Of a DNA stretch of 64,000 nucleotides, positions 49,648 through 62,500 are shown in pieces (the stretch's first letter is position 1; each line of letters starts with the position of its first letter). This DNA is from Callipepla californica brunnescens (taxonomy: Eukaryota; Chordata; Aves; Galliformes; Odontophoridae). A program made the position numbers and the translations under genes. The notes under the pieces were generated by a model that ran no database searches, was not told the DNA's origin, and saw only the letters and a list, made by a program, of their open reading frames with translations. The DNA is taken from contig JALIRH010000002.1 of the NCBI GenBank assembly GCA_023055505.1, positions 40,962,233 to 41,026,232 of the forward strand, given 5' to 3'.

Positions 49648-50189
49648 TGCTGTTGTTTAATCTAGCAGATAGCTAAGCACCACATGGTTGTTCACTCATT
49701 CCCTCTCCTTCCCAGTGAGGTAAAGGAGAGAATAAAAACAAATTAAAAAAGTAGAACTCGTGTTGAGGTAAAACTACTTAATAAGACACAGGGAAGAAAA
49801 AGGATGATAGTTACGGTAACACATACATATGTGCCTATATATATGAATGTGTATAACAAGTGATGCACGTGCAATTGCTCACTACTCTCCAAGTGATGCC
49901 AATTAGCTCCCAGTGATCAGAAGAGAGACACATGAACTCCCATCCACTTCAAAATTACTTCTACATGATGTCATATGGAATATCCCAGTTTAAGTCAGAT
50001 CATCTGTCCTGATTGTGTTCCCTCCCAGATTCTTGAGCCCTTCACTGAGAATGTCCTAGGCTCTGTACAATACTGCTCACTAGCAACTATAAACATCTCT
50101 GTGTTATTGTTTTTCACCGAAAACAAAAACATAGCATAACTACCAGACACTCTGAAGAAACCAGTTCAGTGCCAGCTGAAAATAAGACA
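49648..50189 (-). mobile_element. Solo LTR of an avian endogenous retrovirus, 542 bp, leftward
   Basis: On the minus strand the LTR begins TGTCTTATTTTCAGCTGGC at 50,189 and ends GATTAAACAACAGCA at 49,648. It is flanked by a perfect 5-base target duplication, gtgtg, at 49,643-49,647 and 50,190-50,194; 5 bases is the usual length for ERVL-type insertions. Internal blocks (plus strand) such as agctaagcaccac, gtagaactcgtgttgaggtaaaac, gcaattgctcactactctcc, gatgtcatatggaatatccc and ctcccagattcttg match, by recall, a widespread avian LTR family. No internal viral genes adjoin it. Sequence decay is moderate. Confidence 0.82.
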
Positions 50190-50194
50190 GTGTG
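50190..50194. repeat. LTR target-site duplication, right copy
   Basis: Gtgtg, identical to 49,643-49,647. Confidence 0.7.
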
Positions 50195-51874
50195 GTAACT
50201 CACTGGGCATTTCACACCTAGAATATTTTCCTTGAGGAACATATGTACCTGACTATGTAACACACCTTCAATTGAAAGAACAGTGCCACTTCTTTCCTTC
50301 TCTATAAAAAGGTGGTTAGAACATTTGCTGAAGAAAATAGAGTTCATTTTATCAGTTCAAGAGAATCAAGACCTTTTTCTATTCCTAATTAATAATTCTA
50401 ATGAAGATGTAGACTAGAACAGGTCTTATTGAAGCATGGCTACTCTCCAGATATGCCTGTAGAAAAAACGGAACAAGACAGTAAACAAAAACTGTCCTGC
50501 TGGAGGCAGATGATAGCCTAGCTGCATCAGTAGTTTTGGATGGTATAAGTTTATTAAGATACATTTCCTACATTTCTTGGTTAGAACTTCCAAACAGTAA
50601 AGTTTACTTACTTGGTTGGTCATTCAGACAAAACTGGTGCCTATACTATTTTGGAATTTGTCCTTAGCCTTTACCTAGTACAGCAAATTTACAGCTAGTT
50701 TGAGTGGTTTAAAATACCTCCTCTAAAGAACAAGGATTTACAAAACCATTTAATCTTGTTTATAAGAGTATAAAATTTGCACCATTCATCTTCTACTGAA
50801 TTAAAGAAAATGAAAAAGAACTTCATTGGCTGATTAGAATTTATTCAGTTAAAATTAATGATTTCAGATCTTCAGCTACAATTCAGGGTGTGGAGTGGAA
50901 GATGCTGCTGTAGGCTCAGGTACAAAGTACTTGGCCAGCTTGCAGTAAAAGCAGAAGCTAATCCAACAGTTGACATTTCACCATGTTATCACAAAAAGAT
51001 GCATAGTATGATCACCCCATCTTTCATACTATAGCTATTCAATATGGGAGAACATAATGCAGGTCTTCGAAATATCACTTACACTGGGATCACTGATGTA
51101 CACAGCTACACAAATAAACATCCCTGATATTAAATGATGAGAAACGAGCTTTGGTAAACAGCTTGTAATAACACATAGAAGGAAATATATTTGGTCCCTT
51201 CCTTTTTTGTTTGCTGCTGTTGAAGGACAAAACAGGGAATTTTCTACCACGTAGTCTACATTTGGCTTTGACTGCCCTGCACCAGGTGAAGGGAGAAGAA
51301 GGTGCATCCCTTTTTCTGAGACTGAAAAGTTAAGGCTCTGGACTTTAGGATCACAGGCTTCAGTAATGTGATGGGCAGAGTCCCCTGGAATATCATGAAA
51401 AGGAACAGAAATGTCTTGAATGTTTGTTGTATTGAAAATAAAATGTTACTTGAACTCAGAAACAACATATTCTGTCTTAAAGAAACACAAGACATTGTGG
51501 CAGGAAACTGAGGAGCGGTTATAAGAAATAGAATCAGGAACAGGCAATGAAAGAGGAGTGCAACAGTATATCTTGGGTAATTTGGGAAGAAAACAGAAAA
51601 GCCTAAGACCACCTGGAACCAAGAAATTTTCTTTAGTGACGTGAAAAAATATAGAGTATGATTCTAAGTCATAGTTTGAGATCAGGAAATAATTATTTGT
51701 TATAAAATAAGGGCAGCAGAGAAACTGCTGAGGTCATCTCTTACATTGCCTACTGAGGTAATCTCTGGACATCATGAGACAAAACAGCATCTGACCTGAT
51801 TTATTATTAAATGTAGTCCTGATTAATGTAGGAGGGTTCCTAGTTTTCCATTAAACGCTCTTCTAGCCAATATT
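50195..51874. other. Unique AT-rich stretch, no gene seen
   Basis: No transposon recognised. A minus-strand frame at 51,256-51,612 (118 codons) is Phe/Leu-rich with no motif and is treated as chance. Confidence 0.55.
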
Positions 51875-52345
51875 TCACAGAATCTAAGAATCACAGGGGT
51901 TGGAAGGGACCTCAAGAAATCATTGAATCCAGCCCCTGTGCTAAAGTAAGTTCCCTAAAATAGGTCCCACAGTTAAGCATCCAGCCAGGTCTTGAATATC
52001 TACATAGAAGGAGAATCTACAACCTCTCTGGGAAGTGCAGCCTGTTCTAGTGCTCCATTAACCCTACCATAAAGTTCTTTCACATGTTAATACAGAACTT
52101 CTTATCTTCAAGTTTTAGGCCATTACTCTTTGTTCTATCACTACACACCTCCGAAGAGCCTGGCCTAAACCATTTGTAACCTATCTCCTCTTAGGTATTT
52201 ATAAACATTTATCAGGTCCCCTCAGTCTTCTTTTCCCTAGGCTGAAGAGATCCAGGTTACTCAGCCTTTCCTCATATTGAAGATGCTCCAGGCCCTTAAT
52301 GATCTTTGTGACCATCCACTAGGCTCCTTCTAGAATTTCTCTTAC
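51875..52345 (-). mobile_element. CR1 LINE, 5'-truncated, leftward
   Basis: The plus strand starts ttcacagaatctaagaatcacagg (tail complement) and ggttggaagggacctcaag. It goes on to ggtcttgaatatctacatag-aaggagaatctacaacctctctggg, then tcttcaagttttaggccattactctttgttctatcac. The last blocks are gaagagcctggcc, ccctaggctgaagagatccaggttactcagcctttcctcat and gatgctccaggccctta. The order is that of a CR1 3' end with few large gaps, but stops break the frame. It ends near 52,345. Confidence 0.92.
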
Positions 52346-55300
52346 TCCTCAAATCTAAATACATGAAAACTTTTTGAGGACCATTTCAGAATCAAAGTTA
52401 ATTACACTAACACAAGGAGAATGATGGTGTACAATCTCTGTTTACTCTTTGTTATGTGCAAGGTCATCTTATCACTGTATTGCTTTTTCTTATTGCTGAC
52501 TTCTCTTTTTTTATCATCACATCTAGTTCATCCACTTGTTTCATGCTTTTCAAAGCTCCAAGTCTCCCTACCTATTTGTTCTCTGAATCTCATGAGTTGC
52601 TCTTTGACATTTCCGCTCCATCACTTATAGTAGTCCAAACTATTCACTTGACAGTTTCTTCCACAGGAGTCTTAGCACTTTTACAAATAGAATGCACTCC
52701 TTGTATTAGTGCATAAAGCCATTAACCTCTCATCTTTCAGCTCCTGTCTTGAGACCCAAATGATTTGGAAATAGCCAACTGATAATGGCTAGGTAAAAGG
52801 CCAATGGGGACTGCTGATACCTATTTTGGAAGTTTACAATGAAGTAGAACCATAAAAATATCATAATAAATAACCTCAATAACCTTATCTTGGATCCTCT
52901 CCTTGTTGTTTTGTTTGTTTGACTTTTTGTTTTGTTTTGTTTTATTGATTTTTTTTTTTTTTGTCTCAGATTTGCTGCCAATCTGTATTTTTCCTTTTCT
53001 GGCAAACTTTCCAAAACCTGGACAACACATTTTTCCATGGTCTTGATATAAAATTTTATGAGAAAAGCTCCATATCCTCTTTAATTTATTATATACCAAT
53101 TAATGTAATAGCCTCAGTGATAGTACTTGTGTGTAAGAAAATTTTTTAAACTAATAAGTTATGTACAGAGTTTTCCGAAACTTACTACTCCTTACGAATG
53201 TGAGTGCATATGGAAAAAGTGTGCATGAAGTCCTTTTGTCTCCACTGATGACAGTCTGTTCAAAGATAAATTTGCATTTGAATGATTCTGTGGCAACAAC
53301 TCACTTGCCTAAATTTTCATCAACAGTTAGCACAGAAATTATGGTGGAAGTTAAGCAGCAAAACAGCCATGTTCACCTAATAGCCAATGGCCTTTCCTCA
53401 TGCCTGATGAGTTACAAAAAAAAATATTTAAATAAATAACTAATAAAAAAATTACAGCTAACATAAAGAAAAGAATAAATATAATTGTTTACGCAGCTAA
53501 TTATAAGTGAATAGCAACAATTATCAGGGAGGATTTTGTATTTTCTTCCGCGTTTTTCTTTCTGTTACTTGATCATATTCTTGTTATGTGTTTATTTCTC
53601 CATTTATATAAGATGAATAGTGATAATTAATGGATTGTTTTTAATGTAATAATCTAACATTTCTTCCTTAAAAAAAAAAAAGGAAAAATACTCCTTCCCT
53701 GTTCCATTTTTCGGAGCGATCTGCAAATTATTTACAAATATTTATTAAAGTCTTCTAAATCAAACCTTTGTTTCTATTAGAATATGTTTGATTTTCTATA
53801 CCAATTTAATTATTGTACCAGGTACTAGAGAAAGTTTCCAACAGAGGCCTGATTTTTGGCTTTTAAGAGCAAATCTTGGTGAAGATTACTTGTTCTTCCA
53901 TCTTCTGTTAGGAATGGCAGTCACTGTACATGAAATACAAGAAGGAGCATGTATATCATACTTTATGCTAAAGTAACAAATGGAGCTTCTATAAATATCT
54001 TACTCATGTTATAATAATCAGAAAAGAATTTTACACTCAGATTAATTACATGATGTTTTTTCTCTATTTCTCCTTTTACCCAAAGCTTAACATAGATAAT
54101 TCCGTATGTCTACAAAAGCAGGAAGCCCAGGTCTTCAGAAGTACTCATCATAATTTTCACAGACATTTGCAAAATTGAAGAACAAACAAATTGTAGAGCT
54201 GAAGAATGTCACTCAGTTCCATAGATTTGGTTATTCTTCAGCACTCCTACTGAGGTTTTGTCAGAAAACTTGCTGGGTTCACCAGGTCTATCTATGGCAT
54301 ACGTCTGATCCCACTGTCTGATTGTTTGTTTGTTTGTTTATGTTGTTTTGCCTTTATCTTTCTGCTTCTTTTAATTTCACAGAAGAAAAAGCAAGCAGTT
54401 CGCAACTGTTGTGATAGCATTTCTTTGCCATTTGGTCACAGGCACTAAGAAAATGAAGAATTCAATGGTGATTCCAAGACATCTGAAAAGCCCTCTTCCA
54501 AAATCAGTGATTTATAATGTTGGAAAGTTTACAGGTCTCAGTGTCATAAAGTTAGACTTCTCATAAATATTCTTCCTTTTTGAACTGTAAATGTACACCT
54601 TACAGATCTTACACAAATTCCATGATTTTAAGAAAAAATAAAGTAAAATTTATAGAATAAAACTGAACCAACTTAGTAAATATTCCAAGAAGGATTCACT
54701 TTTGATAATTTCAAAATGATGGGGAGAATTGACTAGCTACAGTTGCAATCACCTAATGTCCTCAAGACCAATATTAATGTGATGTATGTTATTAAGACAG
54801 ATGTCTGTAGCTGTGTAAATTCCCTGTGATGAAAAAGTATCTGAATAAGCAGGAAATTAGTCCTGAAATGTTGTAAAATCCTGCACTTGTTAATATACCC
54901 TGAGGAGAATGTTACAGCTGAGGTTTAGATGTACTTATATAAAGCTCCAATCTTAGAGCTAATGAAGAGATACTGACAGTTTTGCTGCAGTGCCTGTGAA
55001 GTGTTTTAATGACTGCAGATTAATCAGTTTCTAAGGCAGAAATCCCCTGGTGGTTCTACACCCCAAAAATCAAAATCCAAAACCAGTAAATGAGTGTCAT
55101 CAATAATTAAAAAATAAAGGAATAAAACAACAAGAGAAAACAAAACCCCAAGCCTCACCTCTTCATGCCATGAAAGCTGGAAGTATTTACAGTCACATTT
55201 TCCACAAGAAAAAAATGTGGAGATGACACTGGATTTACTGGAGCAGTCAGCTATTGTTACGGTGAGAGTTTTAATTTTCTTCTCAATGTAAATCATAACT

Positions 55301-56508
55301 GAGGAAAGCATCTGCCATCTCTGATATTTCCCGTGCAGTACATTTAAATGGATTAATCACCCTGCTTGTTCTGAAGTTCTGAAGAATGATGGGCACTTGC
55401 CAATGGACTGTGGAGTTCCTGCCTCATTGATTTTTAGCTGTCTGGGGGAATTGGTGGGGACAGGGAATGATTTAAATAGAAATTAAAAAATAAATTATGC
55501 TCAAACATTTTTGCCCACCCATTTCCACACCCTGTCATCAGAAACTGATTAAAATATTTTCTAGAGATTGAGGGGGTTTGCTAGCAGACAATTGGTAGAA
55601 TTTTACTTGATTATTGATTATTGTCAATTTAGGATTGTGTTGTTGAATTTGCACAGGAATATTTGTATTGGTCCAGCAGAATTTCTTATTGTAGTGTTTC
55701 AAATAAAATATTCAGTGGTCGTTTTACCATATAACTGTAGTGTGTTTCGTGTTCCACCTGTGAACTCACAATCTGTAGATAATGTAAATTTGACATTGTG
55801 GGGACCATGTGAATAGTACAAGTTTTGTCACATGACAGTTTTCTTTTACATTACAATTGCTAAATCAAATTAAACATTAAGGGTACATGAGGGGAAATAA
55901 CTTTTCAGAGACCGTTCCTTGTTCCTGTTACAGATAAACAATGTCTGTAATTGCATTTGGAACTTGCATGGTGATTTTGAGATAAGATAGAAAAGACAAA
56001 GTGTATCATTTAGGAAATATATACCTGCACTACTTAAGAGAAGTTCCTGATCCATGGAAAGACATAAAATAAGATGCTAACAGTAGAAAATGTTATAATT
56101 CACTTATAAGGAACTCTCTGCTTTTCTAATCAGTTTTGATCATGCTTTTTTTTTTCTTTTAATTATTTTGGAAAAATGTCGTAGCTTCGTGTTTCTCTTC
56201 CTTTCCTTCCTATTCCCTCCACACCCACTCTTCTGTTACCTGCCTTAACATTTATTTCAGAAAAATAGCACACGTATTCATCCATTCGTTGTTTTCACTC
56301 TAAAATAACTGATCTATCAAGAGATTTTCTATCATTCTCATGATGCTCCTAAGGTGAAGAGGGTTGTTTTTTTGTTCACCAGTTCTTCTGTTACTGAGCT
56401 AAAATTAGTCTTACTGAAAGTCTAAAAAACATTTAAAAATAAATACTGATGAAATTCATCAGCCTGGGTGAACTGAAATGATAGGAGGATAAATATCTGT
56501 TTTCGTGA
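52346..56508. other. Unique AT-rich stretch, no gene seen
   Basis: No gene or transposon body recognised. TTTTG/T-rich repeats lie at 52,904-52,965 and TTTG units at 54,324-54,339. Open frames are at most about 100 codons and overlap each other on both strands. Confidence 0.5.
52904..52965. repeat. TTTG/TTTTG repeat and poly-T tract
   Basis: Ttgttttgtttgtttg, then three TTTTG units, then a T run of about 14. It is a simple repeat without a retroposon body. Confidence 0.75.
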
Positions 56509-56535
56509 GATTCTATGATTCTATGATTCTGTGAT
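56509..56535 (+). mobile_element. Minimal CR1 tail (three GATTCTRT units)
   Basis: Gattctatgattctatgattctgtgat is exactly the CR1 terminal repeat. Upstream sequence (gaggataaatatctgttttcgtga) has no CR1 body. It is probably an extremely 5'-truncated CR1 insertion; a chance simple repeat is less likely. Confidence 0.6.
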
Positions 56536-59500
56536 CATTTAAGGTTAGGTCATAAATATATGACTGAAATCTCTTCTGCATTTATTTTCTAACTGAAGAA
56601 CTAAGTTTTCTGATTTAAGCAACCTGTGAAATAGCATGAAGTATAAGTAGATAACTGCTGTCACTGTACAAATTAGCTGCTTTTAAAGGTATTAGCGTCT
56701 AAGAAGGTATGATAGAGAACATCTTTTGCCTAAGGATCATGCATATTCAGTAATTAAGATTCACAATAATCTTGTAAGTTGAATAAAGAGTATGAAGTGA
56801 ATTTTCTATGCACAAAGCCAAACCAGGCTTGAAGATAGTAGCTCTTAATGCAGCCCAATATTTTTCAAAAATGCAAATATAATTCAACTAAAATGGGCAT
56901 ATTCACTTGTACAAAGTGACGTTCTTCAGAAAGTTATCATGAAATATATAATGACCACAGCATTGTTTTTTCTTTTATTCTTTTAGTCATACTTAGATGA
57001 ATCAGTGGTAATTCACAAGGACAGCTGCATTTTCCTATCCCAGTTCCAACACTGTTCAGATATGCATCATCACAGCATTATCCAGACTGAAAATTAGTTA
57101 AAAAATGGTTTGAAAATAGACATTCTAATTGGATGGAAGGGTATAAATTACTCTGTTTTTTCCACTGGATCTCTCAGGGCGTGAAACAAAGGAAAAAACA
57201 ACAATTTCAGTGCCAGTAGTTTCTTATTTAATCAAGACAACATAAAGACTGGATGATCAGACCATGAAGATATTTCAAAACAGTAACAAACAGGTTTTTT
57301 TTCCCCTCAGAAATCTCTATCTAGAAAATACTGGAAAAACACTATCTTGTATCAGTTTTACATTTAGTCTGACCATTTTTTCCTTCTAGTTGTGGGAAAG
57401 CAATGATATTTCCTTCTCAGAAGGTATTTGGAAGAGGGATTTTCACAAGAGATTCAGAGTTTGTCAGACAAAAATGGGTTAGAGAATGCTCAGAAATGGG
57501 ATGTGATTTGTCTGCCTACAAAGCTGACAATTACAAAACATCTACGTACTTCTCTAGAGAAAGTATGAGATTATTGAAACAGATAAGAATGTTCTTACAT
57601 AATAATTTGGGTATTGCTAAACAGTCCTCACCTCGACTATGAGAGTGAACAAGAACTGATCTTTTAAGGGGAAAGGCTGTGTTATGCTGAAGTGAGAGCC
57701 TGAGCCAGGTTTCCTGAAATGTGCTCTCTCATATTCATAATATAAATATAATACTTTATGTATATACCTAAGATAATTCTAGGTGAGCAATAACTACCTA
57801 TTACAGTGGTTATTTGTGAATTTATCACCCAGAAAGCTGCTGAGAGAAGCTGAATATATATAGCTGAATACCAAAGTCTGATTTTATTTAGACAAAGAGA
57901 GCAATGGGGAACAATATCAAATCCCACTAGTGGAGGGCATGGATTTCGGAATGTAACAGGCAGTAATATTAAGACAATATAACCTAAATTTTCTCTTGTT
58001 AAGAGGATTACAGTAGGATAATAGCAGCTACGGTGGTTTTGTGAGGAAAAGATCAAAGATGTAAGGAAGAAAATTAAAGGAATTAAAAAGAGGGGAAACT
58101 AAGGCTAAGGAATCTGTGACTGATCTCTGATTTGTGCATTTCTTTCACAGTACAGCCTTAGAAACTTCAAAAGCTTTGAAGCCTCAGTAGCAGGCTAGGT
58201 CTCATTTTATTCCCATTTTTCAGACTGTTGAGAGGAAGCAGATTTTGTTCAGCTTCTGCTGAGACCCTCAGCAAGGTCTGAGCTGGTGTACTGGTCACGA
58301 GGATGTGCTCAGTAATAGGACATGTCACTGCTTTCAGTCAGGTACTCTCCTGAAGCACTGACTCTTCATGTGCTAACTCTTCATACATTAGCTCATGGCG
58401 CTAACTGTCCACACTTGGTGGTCATCGAATGAGACATCTAACATTTCTCTTTGATCTCTATTTCCTTATTTCTTCTGCTCACATTGGAAAGAAATTGCCA
58501 GGAAGGGGTTCATAGTCAGACGGCACATGCTGCCTTTGGAATGCCATGCAAGAAACATTTATTTTCTTCTTTTTAAGCTTCTAGCATGACTAATACTGTT
58601 AGAAACAATTTAGACGTTACTCTGTAGGCTCTTTGGTGCTCAGAGTGTTTTTTATTCTCTTGTTCTGCTCATAACAAAATGTATTCCTGATTCTGAAGCT
58701 CCCAACACTTCTGTCGTAAACAATAATAATTACAGCAATTTGTCTCCAAGTTATTACTCTTTTAAAAATAAAATATATTTTCCTTTCACAGCGTTTCTTA
58801 TTATACAAATATGGCACCTGTTTTCAGCTAAGAGCAGGTTCACAAATACTATAAATTCAGGGAGCAGAGCAGAGACTCGGAAAGTTAATAAAATGTGTTG
58901 AATGCTTTATGAAGAAGTTGCAAGCTTATGAATGCTTAACACTGTGCAATTAGTGACTACCAGTGAAAATACACCCTCCTCAGGACATCAGCAAATCCAT
59001 GAATTTCAATAAAGAAACAACTAAACCAATTAACAAGTGAACACAAAATCAATTACTGTGAAACAAGCTAGAACAAAACAATGACAAATGCGAGTTTTAA
59101 AACAAGAACAGGAAAAAAATAAAGCATTTCAAACCTAAATAGAGTTTAAACATAAGTAATAGAAGTCTATAATATAAGAATGCTGTATGTCATACAAAGA
59201 TTTTTGTATGCACAGAAAACACATTTAAAAGTGCAGGATTTAAAACAAAACTCACCACTAGTCTTAGCAATATATCTTAGAGGATGAATACTCTTTGAAC
59301 TTCAGTGATATGAAAGATCCCAAAACTGTGGTCTAAACCGAACAAATGCTAATGAAAGGAATGTAATTAGACATAGAAACATATCTTTCACATATTTGTA
59401 TTTTAGATTTTCAGAACAGTAGTCCAACTTGCAAACAGAGGAAGCCAATCTGGAGAAGACATGAAGTACTCCAGAGATCATAATCCTTCTTTATAGGATA

Positions 59501-62500
59501 ACACACAGGATCTTTCTAGCTTTTTGGTGTTTTGTTGTTTGTTTTTTTTTTTAATGAGACTTTTCCCCTGAAATGTCCCAGATATGCATCCTCTAAACCT
59601 CTGACATCTGATGTCATTAGGTCAAGAAATACACAGTCTTGCTCTTCAAAACGATGTCAGAGGACAAATTTTCCATTGTCAAGATGCTGTGTCTTTGCAG
59701 AAAACTGTCTTAGATGCCTGATAATTAGGGAGTGTAGACGTTCAGAATCTCACTGCCTTCCATCAGATGGCTCCTGTTGATTACATTTCAAGGGCTAGAT
59801 GGCAGCATTGTCAACCCTCAAGATTTTTAACCTGTTTCCTGCTATTTGATATTTTCCTTAAAATGCCAGGTGTCAGAATACCAAGTTTCCCTAAAAATCT
59901 CAGTGTTTTGTTACAGCTATGATGGTCAGAAAAAAAAAATGACTAGAGCTCAGAGAAGTGGGAAGGAAAATCTGGAGGAGCAGGAAGTCTGACTTGTATA
60001 GCAAATAACTAATAGCATAACTTAAATCCCTGAATAAATCTCTTTAAACATTACCAAAAATTATGAGATCAAAAGAATATTTCATTTCCCCTCTCAGAAA
60101 ACAAAGCAAAAGCACTGTCGAGGTGAAAAAAAGTATTTCCCATTTTTATTCTCAGGAATAATAATTATTTTTAGGATATCAACCAGAGCCAGTCATTTTA
60201 GACTTCCCAAGAGCTTTATCAACTTATTTGTTCTAATTCTTTCTCCATTTTTGCTTATTGTCATCTTATTTGAGATCCTCAAGTCAGAGATCATCTATTT
60301 TTATATCTCTACGAAATGCCAGGTACAACACCAATGTGAAATAAATAAATAATTGCAGTATTAATAATGTCAAGTATTCATTAAAAGCACTGTCACAACA
60401 ACCTTCCAGGAATAAATTCTTTTTATACTTGTAATCAGTCATGAAATATTCATCTGTTGTTGATCCTGCATATAAAGTTAATTTCTCAGTAATTATATGG
60501 AAAAAGTTACTAAAATTACATAGTCCTTGAATACTTATGCTGCTACTAAAGCCATATACTGGAAAGGGATAAAGCCATGAATTGGAAAGGGATTTATAAC
60601 CTCTCAAAATCATCTAATGACGGTGACTACATTGAAAAATAGATTTTGTAGTTGAGAATTTGCTCTATCAAATAGTGTTACTTTCCTCTTACTTGCTGTA
60701 GTATGCATGGAATTTAATAGGAAGCATTACTTTTGGAGCAAAACACTTATTTTAAGGTCGGACAAAGGTTCATCTGTCCTCTCAATATAATAACTATTTT
60801 AAGAATATTTATTATAAAATAAAATAACCCTACAATTTTCTCAATGATGTGTTCATCTCTCTCTCCTCTGGTTGGATTCAAATCTCTTAATACACATATT
60901 TCTGAAGAATAAATGAGGCATATATGCGGATAGAAGACAATAGTCCAATTTCTTTTAAAATTGAATCAGTATGGCTATGAACTTTCCTCACATTTCCCAA
61001 CGTACTGAGAAGATGATAACATTTTAGTGATCTACATAATATAGCTCCCCACTTCAGCAGCTTTTAATAGTTCATCTGCATGCAGCAGTTTGAATTTCCT
61101 TATGGTTTGCTGACACATTTTTGGCTATTATTGCTAAGGCATGGTTCACTCAAGAGCCTAATAAGCACTGGGGCTTTACAGTGAAGAATGAGAACATCAA
61201 GGAAGATGAAGAAGACTTGCAGACAATTTGATCAAGTCTTGCATTACTTCAAGAAACAGGAGCCTGGAGCAAATCTAACTGGAAATTTCCAAACATATGT
61301 AAATTTACCATAATGGGATAGGAAGTATGTTTTGTTTACTTTATAAACATGCATAACATCAAATTAAAAAAAAAAAAAAGAATCAATAGAGTTTATGGAG
61401 AATTTGTTTTGCCTATTTCAACATTAGAAATATAGTAACTATATAGTAAAGACTAAAAGAAGACTCTGAAAGCAAACTTGCTTAATTCTTAAAACATGAA
61501 TTTACACTGAAGGAAATATTATTAGTTAAAAGAATAATAATTGTAAAGTTATTTTTCCTACGTTTTTAACATCAGTAAAAGCTTTCTATTCCAATATGTT
61601 GTACAGAATACGTTTCTGCATTTCTGTTTCTTCCCAGTGGCAGTTTAAGTATAGAGAGATTTTTCCTTCACAATTGCAATCATTTTTCTTTATCATTACT
61701 AAATACTCTTTCTTGAGTCTTTCATACCAATTCTGACAAAGCAGCAGTAACAGAACAGAAACCAGCTTATTCTTCTGTACCAGTTTTACAGAACAATGGG
61801 AAATACTGTAAATTACTTTTTTGCTCGAAAGGAAACATATCTCCAAACTGAACTGAGCCTAGAGAGAGAAACTCCATTCCTGAACCAGTTTTCAAAACAT
61901 ACAATAGAGTTCCTGACCAAATAGTGTCCAATAAGCATCCCTAGGAGTAAGATAATAAAAGTCATTGGGCATAATTGTGACCAGCTGAAGATGGTCCTTG
62001 GTTTCTGAAAATCCATATGTGGGATAGGGAGGAGCCTCTATACAACCACAGAGAGAAAAAGCTAAATTCCATAAATGGAAATAGCAGTAAGTATGAAATG
62101 CTGCTCATTGTTTGATGCAATAGACATCTTCACTCTTCAACTGTGCACTTCCTGTGAGCTTCCTGAAAAGTTCTTAGTCTGTCTTTCTGATAGTTGATTG
62201 AAAATCCCACAAGTTAATTGGAAGCCTCTCAGGTAAATGAAACCAAAGCAGTCAATATACTGGGTTGGAAGTGTATGAAGTCTGAAACAAAAATTTAAGC
62301 TCATGAAATTACAAATTACATTGATCTTGATTATTATTTTTGTTAATATCTATCGCTTCATAGTATTGACACTATGAATTAAGGATAAGGGTTTTTTAAA
62401 ATGTACTGCCTTTTTTCTAATCATCTATAACTTTTTTTTTTTGAGTGATATTTAAACAGAAAACATTTTCTATCCAAATTATTGGTCCTGGTAAACAGAG

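Noticed and set aside
57682..58056. 124-codon minus-strand frame
   Set aside because: No recognisable motif or context for a gene.
60720..60745. Gaagcattacttttggagca, resembling a mariner inverted repeat
   Set aside because: The match stops before the cccctca terminus and no element body lies to the left. It is treated as chance similarity.
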